From Winogradskyella sp. MH6 (GTDB lineage: Bacteria; Bacteroidota; Bacteroidia; Flavobacteriales; Flavobacteriaceae), in NCBI RefSeq assembly GCF_022810765.1, contig NZ_CP094494.1:3038001-3102000 (forward strand): DNA of 64,000 nt, read 5' to 3'. The position numbers were made by a program, and so were the translations under genes. This document shows positions 43,703-52,909 of the stretch, piece by piece. Under the pieces are notes generated by a model. It worked only from the letters and a program-made list of their open reading frames with translations, ran no database searches and was not told where the DNA came from. Within the stretch, counting starts at the first letter, position 1, and every line of letters begins with the position of its first letter.

Positions 43703-44638
43703 TTATAAATCTTTTAATTTTTGAAGAATTTCAGGTATTTTTTTAATCGACGCAATCTCTTTGTATTTAGACCTAAAATCATCTGCAGGAATTCCGAAAT
43801 AACTTTTATGACCTTCTAAAGATTTACTTACACCAGCTTTTGCAGAAATGACAGCCTTGGTACCAATAGTTACTCCACTAGTAATACCGACTTGTCCCCA
43901 AATTGTAACTTCGTCTTCTACTACTGTACAACCAGCAATACCTACATGAGAAGCAATTAAGCATTTTTTGCCAATCACAGTATCATGACCTATTTGAACT
44001 TGGTTATCAATTTTCGTTCCTTCTTTTATCGTGGTATCACCTGTTACACCTTTATCTATAGTACAACCAGCACCTATATCTACATTGTTTTCTACAACAA
44101 CTCTACCACCAGAAATTAACTGATCAAAGCCTTCAGGTCTTTTTTTGTAATAAAATGCGCTTCCGCCTAAAACTGTGTTAGCATGAATGATGACATTATC
44201 ACCAATAACTGCATCATCATATATACTTACATTAGAATGAATCACGCAGTTTTTTCCGATAGATACATTATTACCAATAAAGCAATTGGGTTGTATAATT
44301 GTACCCTCACCTATTTTAGCATCTTCAGCAATAGAAACATTAGATGATTTAAAAGGCTTAAAGTGAAGCGTTAATTTATTAAAATCTCTAAAAGGATCAT
44401 CTGAAATCAATAGTGCTTTACCTTCAGGACATTCCACTTCTTTATTGATTAAGACGATTGTTGCATCAGATTGAAGCGCTTTATCATAGTATTTTGGATG
44501 ATCTACAAAAACGATATCTCCAGGTTCTACAACATGAATTTCATTCATTCCTAAAACAGGAAAATCGTCTGCACCAACATAATCCGTGCCGATTAAATGG
44601 GCTATCTCTTTTAAAGTGTGAGGCTTTGGAAATTTCAA
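43703..44638 (-). CDS. LpxD-like hexapeptide acyltransferase (second copy)
   Basis: A 311-residue left-handed beta-helix protein. The N-terminal part (HTLKEIAHLIGTDYVGADDF) and the hexapeptide region (VSIGKNCVIHSNVSIYDDAV) resemble LpxD, the enzyme adding a 3-hydroxyacyl chain to UDP-3-O-acylglucosamine; H in IGHDTVIG may be the catalytic-type His. A canonical lpxD lies at 47545-48573, so this is a divergent paralogue commonly found behind efp in Bacteroidota. Whether it acylates lipid A or another sugar is not decided by sequence. Confidence 0.8.
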   Translation of the reverse strand: MKFPKPHTLKEIAHLIGTDYVGADDFPVLGMNEIHVVEPGDIVFVDHPKYYDKALQSDATIVLINKEVECPEGKALLISDDPFRDFNKLTLHFKPFKSSNVSIAEDAKIGEGTIIQPNCFIGNNVSIGKNCVIHSNVSIYDDAVIGDNVIIHANTVLGGSAFYYKKRPEGFDQLISGGRVVVENNVDIGAGCTIDKGVTGDTTIKEGTKIDNQVQIGHDTVIGKKCLIASHVGIAGCTVVEDEVTIWGQVGITSGVTIGTKAVISAKAGVSKSLEGHKSYFGIPADDFRSKYKEIASIKKIPEILQKLKDL

Positions 44639-44657
44639 AATCTATGTTTTTTTGAAT

Positions 44658-44686
44658 GTGAGATTCCTGCCTTCGCAGGAATGGTA
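44658..44686. repeat. Dispersed repeat between efp and the LpxD-like gene
   Basis: GTGAGATTCCTGCCTTCGCA followed by GGAATGGT: palindrome ATTCCTGC-CTTC-GCAGGAAT, same family as in the his operon. Confidence 0.65.
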
Positions 44687-44687
44687 A

Positions 44688-45254
44688 TTATTCCTTAACG
44701 CGTTCTTTGTACGTACCTTTTTCGGTTTCTACTTTAATTTTATCACCTTCATTAATAAATAAAGGGACATTAACTTCTGCACCAGTTTCAACTGTAGCAG
44801 GCTTAGTTGCATTAGTAGCTGTATTACCTTTAACTCCAGGTTCAGTATGTGTTACTTCTAAAATAACTGTTGCTGGCATATCTACCGACAACGGCATGTT
44901 GTCCTCAGTGTTAATTTGAATGGTAACTATCTCCCCCTCTTTCAATAAATCTGGTCTATCTAAAGCTCCTTCGGTTAGTTGAATTTGAGAGTAATCTGCT
45001 TCATTCATAAAATGATAGTATTCACCATCATTATATAAATATTGAAACTTATGAGTTTCTACTCTAACGTCATCTATTTTATGACCAGCAGAAAAAGTAT
45101 TATCAATTACTTTTCCTGTGGTAACACTCTTAAGTTTTGTTCTTACAAACGCAGGACCTTTTCCTGGTTTTACATGTAAAAATTCAATGATTTTATAAAT
45201 ATCGTGGTTATATCTAATGCATAATCCGTTACGAATATCTGATGTACTTGCCAT
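44688..45254 (-). CDS. efp: Elongation factor P
   Basis: A 188-residue translation factor that rescues ribosomes stalled on proline runs. Three beta domains; the tip loop of domain I is LHVKPGKGPAFVRTKLK with K32 at the position usually modified. The lysine-tip context suggests a lysine-modified or unmodified EF-P, not the Arg-rhamnosylated type. Lies between lpxA and the LpxD-like gene. Confidence 0.95.
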   Translation of the reverse strand: MASTSDIRNGLCIRYNHDIYKIIEFLHVKPGKGPAFVRTKLKSVTTGKVIDNTFSAGHKIDDVRVETHKFQYLYNDGEYYHFMNEADYSQIQLTEGALDRPDLLKEGEIVTIQINTEDNMPLSVDMPATVILEVTHTEPGVKGNTATNATKPATVETGAEVNVPLFINEGDKIKVETEKGTYKERVKE

Positions 45255-45274
45255 TATTTTCTTTTATTTCTTTA

Positions 45275-46060
45275 TTAATTTGATTTAAAGTAGCCTTTCA
45301 TAATTCCGCGATGCGAATTCTTTATAAATTGAAGAATTTCGTCACGTTCTGGTGTAGCTTCCATTTCGGCTTCAATAATTTCTGAAGCTTGTGTATTATT
45401 ATAATTTTTCTGGTAGAGAATTCTATAGATATCTTGAATTTCTCTAATTTTTTCGGTTGTAAATCCTCGTCTTCTTAATCCTACAGAATTAATTCCAACA
45501 TAAGATAAAGGTTCACGTGCTGCCTTAACATAAGGCGGCACATCTTTACGAACCAAAGAACCACCTGTTACAAATGCATGATTACCAACAGACGCAAATT
45601 GATGTACAGCTACCATACCTGCTAGTACTACATTATCTCCAATGGTAACATGACCAGCCAATGTTGTATTGTTAGAAAAAATACAGTAATTACCAACGAT
45701 ACAATCGTGTGCAATATGACTGTAAGCCATTATTAGGCAATTGTTGCCAATTACGGTTTTCATTTTGTCAGACGTACCGCGATTAATAGTGACACATTCT
45801 CTTATAGTTACATTGTCACCTATTTCTACAGTAGTATCCTCATCATTATATTTTAAATCTTGAGGAATTGCGGAAATTACAGCACCTGGAAAAATATTAC
45901 AGTTTTTACCAATTCTTGCACCTTCCATAATAGTAACATTGCTACCAATCCAAGTACCTTCCCCAATTTTCACATTGTTATGAATTGTTGTAAAAGGCTC
46001 TATTACTACGTTCTTTGCAATTTTTGCTCCAGGATGTACGTATGCTAAAGGTTGATTCAT
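45275..46060 (-). CDS. lpxA: UDP-N-acetylglucosamine acyltransferase
   Basis: A 261-residue first enzyme of lipid A synthesis, a trimer of left-handed beta-helices. Hexapeptide repeats run from VHPGAKIAKNVVIEPFTTIH; the catalytic His lies in IMAYSHIAHDCIVG. The helical C-terminal end (REIQDIYRILYQKNYNNTQA) is complete. Cytoplasmic. 20 nt upstream of efp. Confidence 0.95.
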   Translation of the reverse strand: MNQPLAYVHPGAKIAKNVVIEPFTTIHNNVKIGEGTWIGSNVTIMEGARIGKNCNIFPGAVISAIPQDLKYNDEDTTVEIGDNVTIRECVTINRGTSDKMKTVIGNNCLIMAYSHIAHDCIVGNYCIFSNNTTLAGHVTIGDNVVLAGMVAVHQFASVGNHAFVTGGSLVRKDVPPYVKAAREPLSYVGINSVGLRRRGFTTEKIREIQDIYRILYQKNYNNTQASEIIEAEMEATPERDEILQFIKNSHRGIMKGYFKSN

Positions 46061-46151
46061 TTTCGGAATTTTATTTTAGATAAATAGGTGAAAATGTGTT
46101 CGCCTATCAACATATTATGAACGATTTGAAAATTTATATTCGCTCGGTTCA

Positions 46152-47558
46152 TTATTTAACTTTTGATATTTGCGCCATTAACTCAGCTTCTGCACATAGT
46201 TTACCATTGGCATAGGCATAACCTTGCATATGGCAAATGCCTCGTCTTATAGGCGTTATAAGTTCGCATTTAAATATTAACGTATCACCAGGCACTACTT
46301 TTTGTTTAAACTTAACATTGTCCATTTTCATAAAAAACGTTAGATAGTTTTCAGGATCTGGTACTGTGCTTAACACAAGAATACCTCCTGTTTGCGCCAT
46401 AGCTTCAACAATAAGTACTCCTGGCATTACTGGTGCACCTGGAAAATGTCCTCTGAAAAACTCCTCATTCATGGTAACGTTTTTCATGCCGATAACATGA
46501 TTTTCAGTTAGCTCATAAACCTTATCTAACAATAAGAAAGGTTGCCTGTGCGGTAACATGTTCATGATTTGATTGACATCCATTAAAGGTGTTGAGTTCA
46601 AATCTATTTGAGGTACGTTATTACGCCTTTCGTTTTTTATAATCTTAGACATTTTTTTAGCAAACTGTGTGTTTACAAAATGCCCTGGTTTGTTAGCAAT
46701 TACCTTACCTCTAATTCTTGTACCTATTAAAGCCAAATCTCCAACAACATCTAACAATTTGTGACGTGCTGCTTCATTAGGATGATGTAAGGTTAGGTTG
46801 TCTAAAATACCATTAGGTTTTACTGCAATATTATCTTTATTAAAGGCCTTACGAAGCTTATCCATAGTTTCTTCAGATAATTCTTTATCAACATAAACTA
46901 TAGCATTATTTAAATCTCCTCCTTTAATTAAACCATGCTCAAGCAACATTTCAATTTCGTGTAAAAAACTGAAGGTTCTAGAATCTGAGATTTCATCTTT
47001 AAACTCAGATACAGAATTCATAGTAGCATTTTGGGTACCTAAAACTTTTGTACCAAAATCTACCATTGTAGTCACCTTATAGGTTTCTGATGGCATTAGG
47101 ATTATTTCGCTACCTGTAGATTCATCTGCATAAGAAACGACGTCTTTTACTACATATTCTTCTCTAAAAGCCTCTTGCTCTACTATACCTGCTTTTTCTA
47201 AAGCTTCTACGAAAAACTTTGAAGAGCCATCCATTATTGGTGGTTCTGATGCATTTAATTCTATTACTGCATTATCAATATCTAAACCTACCAATGCTGC
47301 TAATACATGCTCACAAGTTTGAATGGTTACACCATTTTTCTCTAAACATGTGCCTCTCTGTGTATTGGTTACATAGTTTGCATCTGCCTCAATTTTTGGA
47401 TGTCCCTCAAGGTCTATACGCTCAAATAAATAACCAGAATTTTCAGCTCCAGGTTTAAAAACTAATGTTACTTCTGCTCCTGTATGAAGTCCAACTCCTT
47501 GAAGTTTAACTTCTTTTTCAATGGTCCTTTGCTTAATTTCAGTTTTAATTATTGCCAT
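46152..47558 (-). CDS. lpxC-fabZ: Bifunctional LpxC deacetylase / FabZ dehydratase
   Basis: A 468-residue fusion typical of Bacteroidota. LpxC (1-310): zinc ligands in [17 protein letters not shown] and [16 protein letters not shown]. FabZ (320-468): [16 protein letters not shown] and [20 protein letters not shown], with catalytic His and Glu. The LpxC part removes acetyl from UDP-3-O-acyl-GlcNAc; FabZ dehydrates 3-hydroxyacyl-ACP, so lipid A and fatty acid synthesis compete on one polypeptide. Overlaps lpxD by 14 nt. Confidence 0.95.
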   Translation of the reverse strand: MAIIKTEIKQRTIEKEVKLQGVGLHTGAEVTLVFKPGAENSGYLFERIDLEGHPKIEADANYVTNTQRGTCLEKNGVTIQTCEHVLAALVGLDIDNAVIELNASEPPIMDGSSKFFVEALEKAGIVEQEAFREEYVVKDVVSYADESTGSEIILMPSETYKVTTMVDFGTKVLGTQNATMNSVSEFKDEISDSRTFSFLHEIEMLLEHGLIKGGDLNNAIVYVDKELSEETMDKLRKAFNKDNIAVKPNGILDNLTLHHPNEAARHKLLDVVGDLALIGTRIRGKVIANKPGHFVNTQFAKKMSKIIKNERRNNVPQIDLNSTPLMDVNQIMNMLPHRQPFLLLDKVYELTENHVIGMKNVTMNEEFFRGHFPGAPVMPGVLIVEAMAQTGGILVLSTVPDPENYLTFFMKMDNVKFKQKVVPGDTLIFKCELITPIRRGICHMQGYAYANGKLCAEAELMAQISKVK

Positions 47559-48573
47559 CTACTTTCTTTTCAATTTCATTTATACTTTTTACGATCTTAG
47601 GTAAATTTTTAAAGTATACATAAGACTTATTATAATCTCCATAAGTTAATGCTGGAGAACCTTGTAAAACTTCATTATCCTTTACGTGTCTACCAATACC
47701 AGACTGTGCTTGGATTTTAACATTATTTCCTATAGAAATATGCCCTACAATACCAACTTGACCACCTATTTGGCAATTTTCTCCAATTTTTGTGGAACCA
47801 GCAATACCTGTTTGTGCTGCAATAACCGTATTCTTACCAATTTCTACATTGTGAGCAATCTGTATTTGATTATCAAGTTTTACTCCTCTTCTAATAACCG
47901 TTGAACCTAATGTGGCTCTATCTATTGTAGTACCAGCTCCAACATCAACAAAATCTTCAAGAATTACATTCCCAATTTGTGGCACTTTAGAATATTCTCC
48001 TTTTTCGTTTGGCGCAAACCCAAATCCATCTGCACCTATTATAGCACCAGAATTAATAACGCAATTATTACCAATTATACAATCTGAATAAATTTTTCCA
48101 CCAGAAAAAACGATAGTATTATCACCTACTGTAACATTATCTCCTATATATGAATTAGGAAATATCTTTACGTTATTACCCAATTTTACATTGTCACCTA
48201 TATATGTAAAGGCTCCTATATAAATATCATCACCAATTTTTGCCGAATCTGAAACAAAACTAGGTTGCTCTATTCCTGATTTATTCAGTTTTATTTGGTT
48301 ATAATATTCTAACAGTTTTGTAAAAGCTCCATAAGCATCTTCTACTTTAATTAATGTAGTACTTATTGTTTCTTCTGGTTCAAAATCTGAATTAACGATT
48401 GTTATTGAAGATTTTGTGGTATATATATAAGATTTGTATTTAGGATTAGCCAAAAAGGTTAAAGATCCTTTTGTGCCCTCTTCTATCTTAGCGAGTTTAG
48501 AAACCTCAATATTTGGATCGCCAACGACTGTACCTTCTAAAATACCTGCGATTTGTTCAGCTGTAAATTTCAA
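47545..48573 (-). CDS. lpxD: UDP-3-O-(3-hydroxyacyl)glucosamine N-acyltransferase
   Basis: A 342-residue third enzyme of lipid A synthesis. N-terminal uridine-binding domain ([20 protein letters not shown]), then about ten hexapeptide coils; the catalytic His is in [16 protein letters not shown]. The C-terminal helix is complete. First gene of the lpxD-lpxC/fabZ-lpxA-efp unit, with a -7 element 33 nt upstream. Confidence 0.94.
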   Translation of the reverse strand: MKFTAEQIAGILEGTVVGDPNIEVSKLAKIEEGTKGSLTFLANPKYKSYIYTTKSSITIVNSDFEPEETISTTLIKVEDAYGAFTKLLEYYNQIKLNKSGIEQPSFVSDSAKIGDDIYIGAFTYIGDNVKLGNNVKIFPNSYIGDNVTVGDNTIVFSGGKIYSDCIIGNNCVINSGAIIGADGFGFAPNEKGEYSKVPQIGNVILEDFVDVGAGTTIDRATLGSTVIRRGVKLDNQIQIAHNVEIGKNTVIAAQTGIAGSTKIGENCQIGGQVGIVGHISIGNNVKIQAQSGIGRHVKDNEVLQGSPALTYGDYNKSYVYFKNLPKIVKSINEIEKKVDGNN

Positions 48574-48605
48574 TGAATTGAATTTAAAATAATAGTTGGT
48601 TTCCG

Positions 48606-48613
48606 CAAAAATA
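48606..48613 (-). promoter_or_regulatory. Promoter -7 element of the lpx operon
   Basis: Minus strand TATTTTTG, full match to TAnnTTTG, in the 51-nt gap behind the HD gene. Confidence 0.45.
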
Positions 48614-48624
48614 GAAAAAATGTA

Positions 48625-49863
48625 TCACATTTTCTTTTTAGGGTAACACATATAATATTTGGTAACGGGTTTGCTTAGTGCTTTTAGGTTAAGTTGATCA
48701 GAAGCTTTTACGATATCTTTTATTTTACCAGACTTTAATTGGATATTAATGTGCTGCTTTTTACTCTGATATGCCAAGTTTGTTATTTCGCCACTAAACA
48801 CAAAGTAATCTGCCTCTTCTTTTGAAATATTATACTTATCCATTAATGCTGAGTTGTACATTTCCAAATCTGAAATCTTGATAGGTTTATTTTTCATTTT
48901 AATCTTTAACAAATCCCTATCAAGAATCATTTCGCATAAATTCTTTAAAACAAAATCCTCATGATTTCTCCAAGATTTCATAGCAGAAACAATATCGTAA
49001 TCATCTAGCTTTGCAAAAACGGTTAAAGTTTCTGTATCAAAACTATGACGATTAACTTCAGAAGTTAAAAAGAAATTTAAAGGTTCACTACAATTTAATA
49101 CTTCACCATTTTGTACTAGTTCTTTTGCTCTTTTTAAAATCCGAGTCAATAATTGCTCAGCAACTAAACCCGTTTTGTGTAAATACACTTGCCAGTACAT
49201 AAAACGTCTGGCTACCAAAAATTTTTCTACGCTATAAATTCCTTTTTCTTCTACAACCAACTCATCTTCAACTACATTAAGCATAGTAATTAAACGTTCG
49301 CTATTAATGTTTCCTTCTGCAACACCTGTATAAAAGCTATCGCGTTTTAGGTAATCTGCTCTATCCATATCTAGTTGACTAGATATAAGCTGGCACATAA
49401 ACTTGCGAGGATATTCACTTTTGAAAATTGATATAGCTAACGTTAAACTTCCGTTAAACTCTTCATTGAGTTTTTCCATAAATTGAAGCGAAATTTCTTC
49501 GTGAGAAATGTCGTTTACAATACTATGCTCCATGGCATGCGAAAATGGACCATGACCTATATCGTGCAATAAAATGGCGATTAATAGTCCGTTTTCTTCC
49601 TCTTCAGAAATCGCAACTCCCTTAAAACGAAGCACATTGATAGCTTTTTGCATTAAATGCATACTTCCCAATGCATGATGAAAACGCGTATGATGTGCAC
49701 CTGGATACACCAAATAAGACAGTCCCATTTGTGTAATACGACGTAATCTCTGAAAATATTTATGCTGAATAAGGTCGAAAATTAACGAATTAGGAATCGT
49801 AATAAATCCGTAAATTGGATCGTTAAATATTTTAAGTTTATTATTAGACTTCAAACTGAACAT
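48625..49863 (-). CDS. HD-domain phosphohydrolase (dNTPase-like)
   Basis: A 412-residue HD-superfamily protein. Metal ligands: HHTRFHHALGSMHLM (H), AILLHDIGHGPFSHAMEHSI (HD and later H), and DMDRADYLKRDSF (D). The layout matches the SAMHD1/dGTPase-like branch found next to lpxD in Bacteroidota. It may hydrolyse deoxynucleotides, but the substrate is not known. Divergent from porX with 24 nt between start codons. Confidence 0.88.
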   Translation of the reverse strand: MFSLKSNNKLKIFNDPIYGFITIPNSLIFDLIQHKYFQRLRRITQMGLSYLVYPGAHHTRFHHALGSMHLMQKAINVLRFKGVAISEEEENGLLIAILLHDIGHGPFSHAMEHSIVNDISHEEISLQFMEKLNEEFNGSLTLAISIFKSEYPRKFMCQLISSQLDMDRADYLKRDSFYTGVAEGNINSERLITMLNVVEDELVVEEKGIYSVEKFLVARRFMYWQVYLHKTGLVAEQLLTRILKRAKELVQNGEVLNCSEPLNFFLTSEVNRHSFDTETLTVFAKLDDYDIVSAMKSWRNHEDFVLKNLCEMILDRDLLKIKMKNKPIKISDLEMYNSALMDKYNISKEEADYFVFSGEITNLAYQSKKQHINIQLKSGKIKDIVKASDQLNLKALSKPVTKYYMCYPKKKM

Positions 49864-49887
49864 TCATTAATTAGAAAACAAATATAC

Positions 49888-51441
49888 ATGAACAACATAA
49901 ATATTCTCTGGGTAGACGATGAAATTGATTTATTAAAGCCTCATATTCTCTTTTTAGAACAAAAACAATATAAGGTAACAACTTGCCAAAGTGGTACAGA
50001 AGCCCTAGAGATTATTAATGACACTAATTTTGATATAGTTTTTTTAGACGAAAACATGCCTGGACTTACGGGTCTAGAAACGCTAAACGAAATAAAAGAG
50101 CGTCGTCCTAATCTTCCTGTTGTGATGATTACAAAAAGTGAAGAAGAATATATTATGGAAGAAGCTATTGGTAGTAAAATAGCCGATTACCTTATAAAGC
50201 CTGTTAATCCAAATCAAATTTTACTGAGTTTAAAAAAGAATTTAGACCACTCTCGCTTAGTGTCAGAAAAAACAACCTCTAATTACCAGCAAGAGTTTAG
50301 AAAAATTGCTATGGATTTGTCTATGGTTAATTCTTATGAAGAATGGGCAGAACTATACCAAAAACTGATTTATTGGGAGCTTCAACTCGAAGATATTGAA
50401 GATGTTGGAATGACAGATATTTTAGAATCTCAAAAGACTGAAGCCAATTTGCAGTTTGGGAAATTTATAGAAAAGAATTACGAAGACTGGTTTCAACCCA
50501 ATTCCGATGCTCCTATAATGTCTCACACATTATTTAAGGAAAAAGTTGTGCCTGAATTAAGTGATAAGCAACCAACAATCATGGTTGTGATAGACAACCT
50601 ACGATACGACCAATGGAAAGCTTTTGAACCTGTTGTGAATAACTACTATAAAAAAACATCAGAATTACCATTTTACAGTATTCTCCCAACAGCAACCCAA
50701 TATGCCAGAAATGCTATTTTTTCTGGTTTAATGCCTGCTGATATGGAAAAGTTATTTCCTCAGTACTGGAAAAACGATATTGACGAAGGTGGTAAAAATC
50801 TACATGAAGATGATTTTTTGAGAGAACAATTAAAGCGTCTTGGGCTTAACCATATTAAATACGAATACCACAAAATCACTAATTTAAAATCGGGTAAAAA
50901 ACTAGTTGAAAATTTTAGAAGTTTAAAAAACAATGATTTAAGTGTTATTGTATACAACTTTGTCGATATGCTCTCCCACTCTAAAACCGAAATGGAAGTT
51001 GTAAAAGAATTGGCTTCTAATGACAAAGCCTATCGCTCGTTAACGCAGAGCTGGTTTAAAAATTCGCCTTTGTTAGAAATGATTCAATTATCACAACAGT
51101 TGGGTTTTAAATTAATTTTAACCACAGATCACGGAACCATCAATGTAAAGGCTCCTTCTAAAGTTATTGGAGATAGAGACACAAGCTTAAACTTAAGGTA
51201 CAAAACAGGTCGTAGTCTCACATACCAAGATAAGGATGTGATGGCTGTTAAAGACCCTAAATCTGTACATTTACCGGCTTTAACGATGAGTAGTTCGTTT
51301 ATTTTTGCAAAAGGAGATTTATTTTTGGCCTATCCTAACAACTTCAACCATTATGTAAGCTATTACAGGAATACGTATCAACATGGAGGAGTTTCGCTAG
51401 AAGAAATGATCATCCCATTTGTGGTTTTAGACCCTAAATAA
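49888..51441 (+). CDS. porX: PorX-type response regulator with PglZ domain
   Basis: A 517-residue regulator needed for type IX secretion in studied Bacteroidota. Residues 1-120 are a receiver domain: acidic D10/D11, phospho-acceptor D54 in DIVFLDENMPGLTG, T82 and K104. After a helical linker comes an alkaline-phosphatase-fold PglZ domain from about 205: IMVVIDNLRYDQWKAF, YNFVDMLSHSKTE, LTTDHGTINV, with the zinc ligands visible. In PorX this domain has been linked to nucleotide or phospho-substrate hydrolysis. No histidine kinase gene is beside it. Confidence 0.93.
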   Translation: MNNINILWVDDEIDLLKPHILFLEQKQYKVTTCQSGTEALEIINDTNFDIVFLDENMPGLTGLETLNEIKERRPNLPVVMITKSEEEYIMEEAIGSKIADYLIKPVNPNQILLSLKKNLDHSRLVSEKTTSNYQQEFRKIAMDLSMVNSYEEWAELYQKLIYWELQLEDIEDVGMTDILESQKTEANLQFGKFIEKNYEDWFQPNSDAPIMSHTLFKEKVVPELSDKQPTIMVVIDNLRYDQWKAFEPVVNNYYKKTSELPFYSILPTATQYARNAIFSGLMPADMEKLFPQYWKNDIDEGGKNLHEDDFLREQLKRLGLNHIKYEYHKITNLKSGKKLVENFRSLKNNDLSVIVYNFVDMLSHSKTEMEVVKELASNDKAYRSLTQSWFKNSPLLEMIQLSQQLGFKLILTTDHGTINVKAPSKVIGDRDTSLNLRYKTGRSLTYQDKDVMAVKDPKSVHLPALTMSSSFIFAKGDLFLAYPNNFNHYVSYYRNTYQHGGVSLEEMIIPFVVLDPK

Positions 51442-51539
51442 ATCCGTTAAAAGCATGAAAAATCCGATGAAATGCACTTTTTTCTAGGTTTTTCAAAATT
51501 TTATTACTAACATTGTACCCTAATTAGTAATAGGTAAAC

Positions 51540-52004
51540 GTGCATAATATTGAGTTAACATACCATTTAAATGAAATTAACACTGTAGTTCTAAAAGTTC
51601 TTAAACATTTAGAATCTAAAGTAATTTTGTTTAACGGAAAAATGGGAGCTGGCAAAACAACATTCATTAATGCTTTATTAAAAGCTATGCATAGTGAAGA
51701 TGTTGCAACGAGCCCAACATTTTCTATTGTTAATGAGTATATATTGCCAAACGACAAAGTTTATCATTTTGATTTCTATAGAATAGAAACTATTGAAGAA
51801 GCCTATAATTTTGGAGTAGAAGACTATTTATTCAGTAATCATTGGTTGTTTATAGAATGGCCAGACCGTATAGAAGAATTACTACCCGAAAATACCCAAA
51901 CTATTGCTATTACTAAGATAGACGACAATACAAGATCCCTCAAATTAACTATAAACAAGAAACTTTTAACCGAAAATAACGCTATGACAGAACCGAAATT
52001 CTAA
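51540..52004 (+). CDS. tsaE: tRNA t6A biosynthesis ATPase TsaE
   Basis: A 154-residue ATPase for threonylcarbamoyl-adenosine modification of tRNA at A37, working with TsaB, TsaC and TsaD. Walker A: LFNGKMGAGKTTFINALLK; then SPTFSIVNEY and VYHFDFYRIE; IEWPDRIEELLPE closes the active site. Start codon is GTG at 51540. Often next to porX/ald in Flavobacteriaceae. Confidence 0.93.
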   Translation: MHNIELTYHLNEINTVVLKVLKHLESKVILFNGKMGAGKTTFINALLKAMHSEDVATSPTFSIVNEYILPNDKVYHFDFYRIETIEEAYNFGVEDYLFSNHWLFIEWPDRIEELLPENTQTIAITKIDDNTRSLKLTINKKLLTENNAMTEPKF

Positions 52005-52094
52005 CCAAATTTCATTTAACATTCTACTGAAGAGTTATGGAGTTACGGAAAAACCGTAATTAAAACCTCATAATTTATCGGATTTTAACATTAG

Positions 52095-52130
52095 TTGATT
52101 TTCAGCAGCTTAATAAGCACTGTAAATTTG
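52095..52130 (+). promoter_or_regulatory. Promoter of the small secreted peptide gene
   Basis: TAAATTTG (52123-52130) is a full match to TAnnTTTG; TTG at 52095-52097 is 25 nt upstream, a slightly long spacer. Transcription would start about 25 nt before the ATG at 52162. Confidence 0.5.
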
Positions 52131-52161
52131 TACTAAATTAATTAATTAAATCCCTTGAATT

Positions 52162-52305
52162 ATGAAATCTAGAAAACTAGTACTAGCAATTGCTATCTTT
52201 GGAGGAATGTTGTTTACTGCTCAAGCAACTAACATTATCGACTTAGATGGACAAACAACAACAAAAGTTGACAAAAGAAAACTTAAAGTTCCGACTCACG
52301 GATAA
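52162..52305 (+). CDS. Small exported peptide, 47 residues
   Basis: A short gene right after a good promoter. MKSRKLVLAIAIFGGMLFTA is a clean signal peptide ending AQA; the mature remainder is only about 24 residues (NIIDLDGQTTTKVDKRKLKV then PTHG). Function unknown. Its last 59 nt overlap the start of the next gene (52247) in another frame, so the two are translationally linked. The well-formed signal peptide and the promoter favour it as real. Confidence 0.65.
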   Translation: MKSRKLVLAIAIFGGMLFTAQATNIIDLDGQTTTKVDKRKLKVPTHG

Positions 52306-52801
52306 AAAATCTTACAACAAAAAGATTATTTTAGGGAGTATAGTTGCATCACTTGTAGCTGCTACTCCCTTTTTGTTTTACCTATATGAGTATGTTCCAG
52401 ATGTAAAAAGATGGGATACTATTTTTGGTACTTATGAAAGTATTGAGTATGAAAGTGCTAATGTGGCTTTCTGGGTATTAGCAATGAAATTTATTCCTCT
52501 ATTTCTTTCATTAATTTGGTTTTTTACATGTCGTCATTGGTGGTATCATGCTTTATTGGTGCCAATAGTCATGTTCTCATTTCAACTTATTAGTGCCTTA
52601 AATTTTGACGCAAGATATACAGATGAGTTTGATATAATTTGGTTATTACCTATAATGGCAATAATCTTTCCTTCCATTTATTTAATAAGAGCAAGAATGT
52701 TCAATAAAATTAATGACCATGATAAAACCATGGAGGAACTTGAAGAAGAGTTTATGATTAAACCGAAAACATTCTGGGGTAAAGTTAAACAGTATTTTTA
52801 A
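52247..52801 (+). CDS. Conserved flavobacterial membrane protein
   Basis: A 184-residue membrane protein: basic N-terminal tail (LTKENLKFRLTDKKSYNKKI), helix about 30-50, two helices about 72-112, one about 133-150, and an acidic tail (HDKTMEELEEEFMIKPKTFW). A conserved neighbour of ald and tsaE in Flavobacteriaceae; function unknown. Its first 59 nt overlap the small peptide gene in another frame. Confidence 0.75.
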   Translation: MDKQQQKLTKENLKFRLTDKKSYNKKIILGSIVASLVAATPFLFYLYEYVPDVKRWDTIFGTYESIEYESANVAFWVLAMKFIPLFLSLIWFFTCRHWWYHALLVPIVMFSFQLISALNFDARYTDEFDIIWLLPIMAIIFPSIYLIRARMFNKINDHDKTMEELEEEFMIKPKTFWGKVKQYF

Positions 52802-52909
52802 TCAACATTTTACGTATAAAATATAATTTGTAACTTAAAAGTTAGATAATTTAGTAATGCAAGACCGTGTTTTATTATCTTGCAACAACTAAGTCAATTA
52901 CTAACTTAA

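Noticed and set aside
52036..52055. TTACGG-AAAAA-CCGTAA hairpin after tsaE as a terminator
   Set aside because: Only six base pairs and no T run follows; too weak to call.
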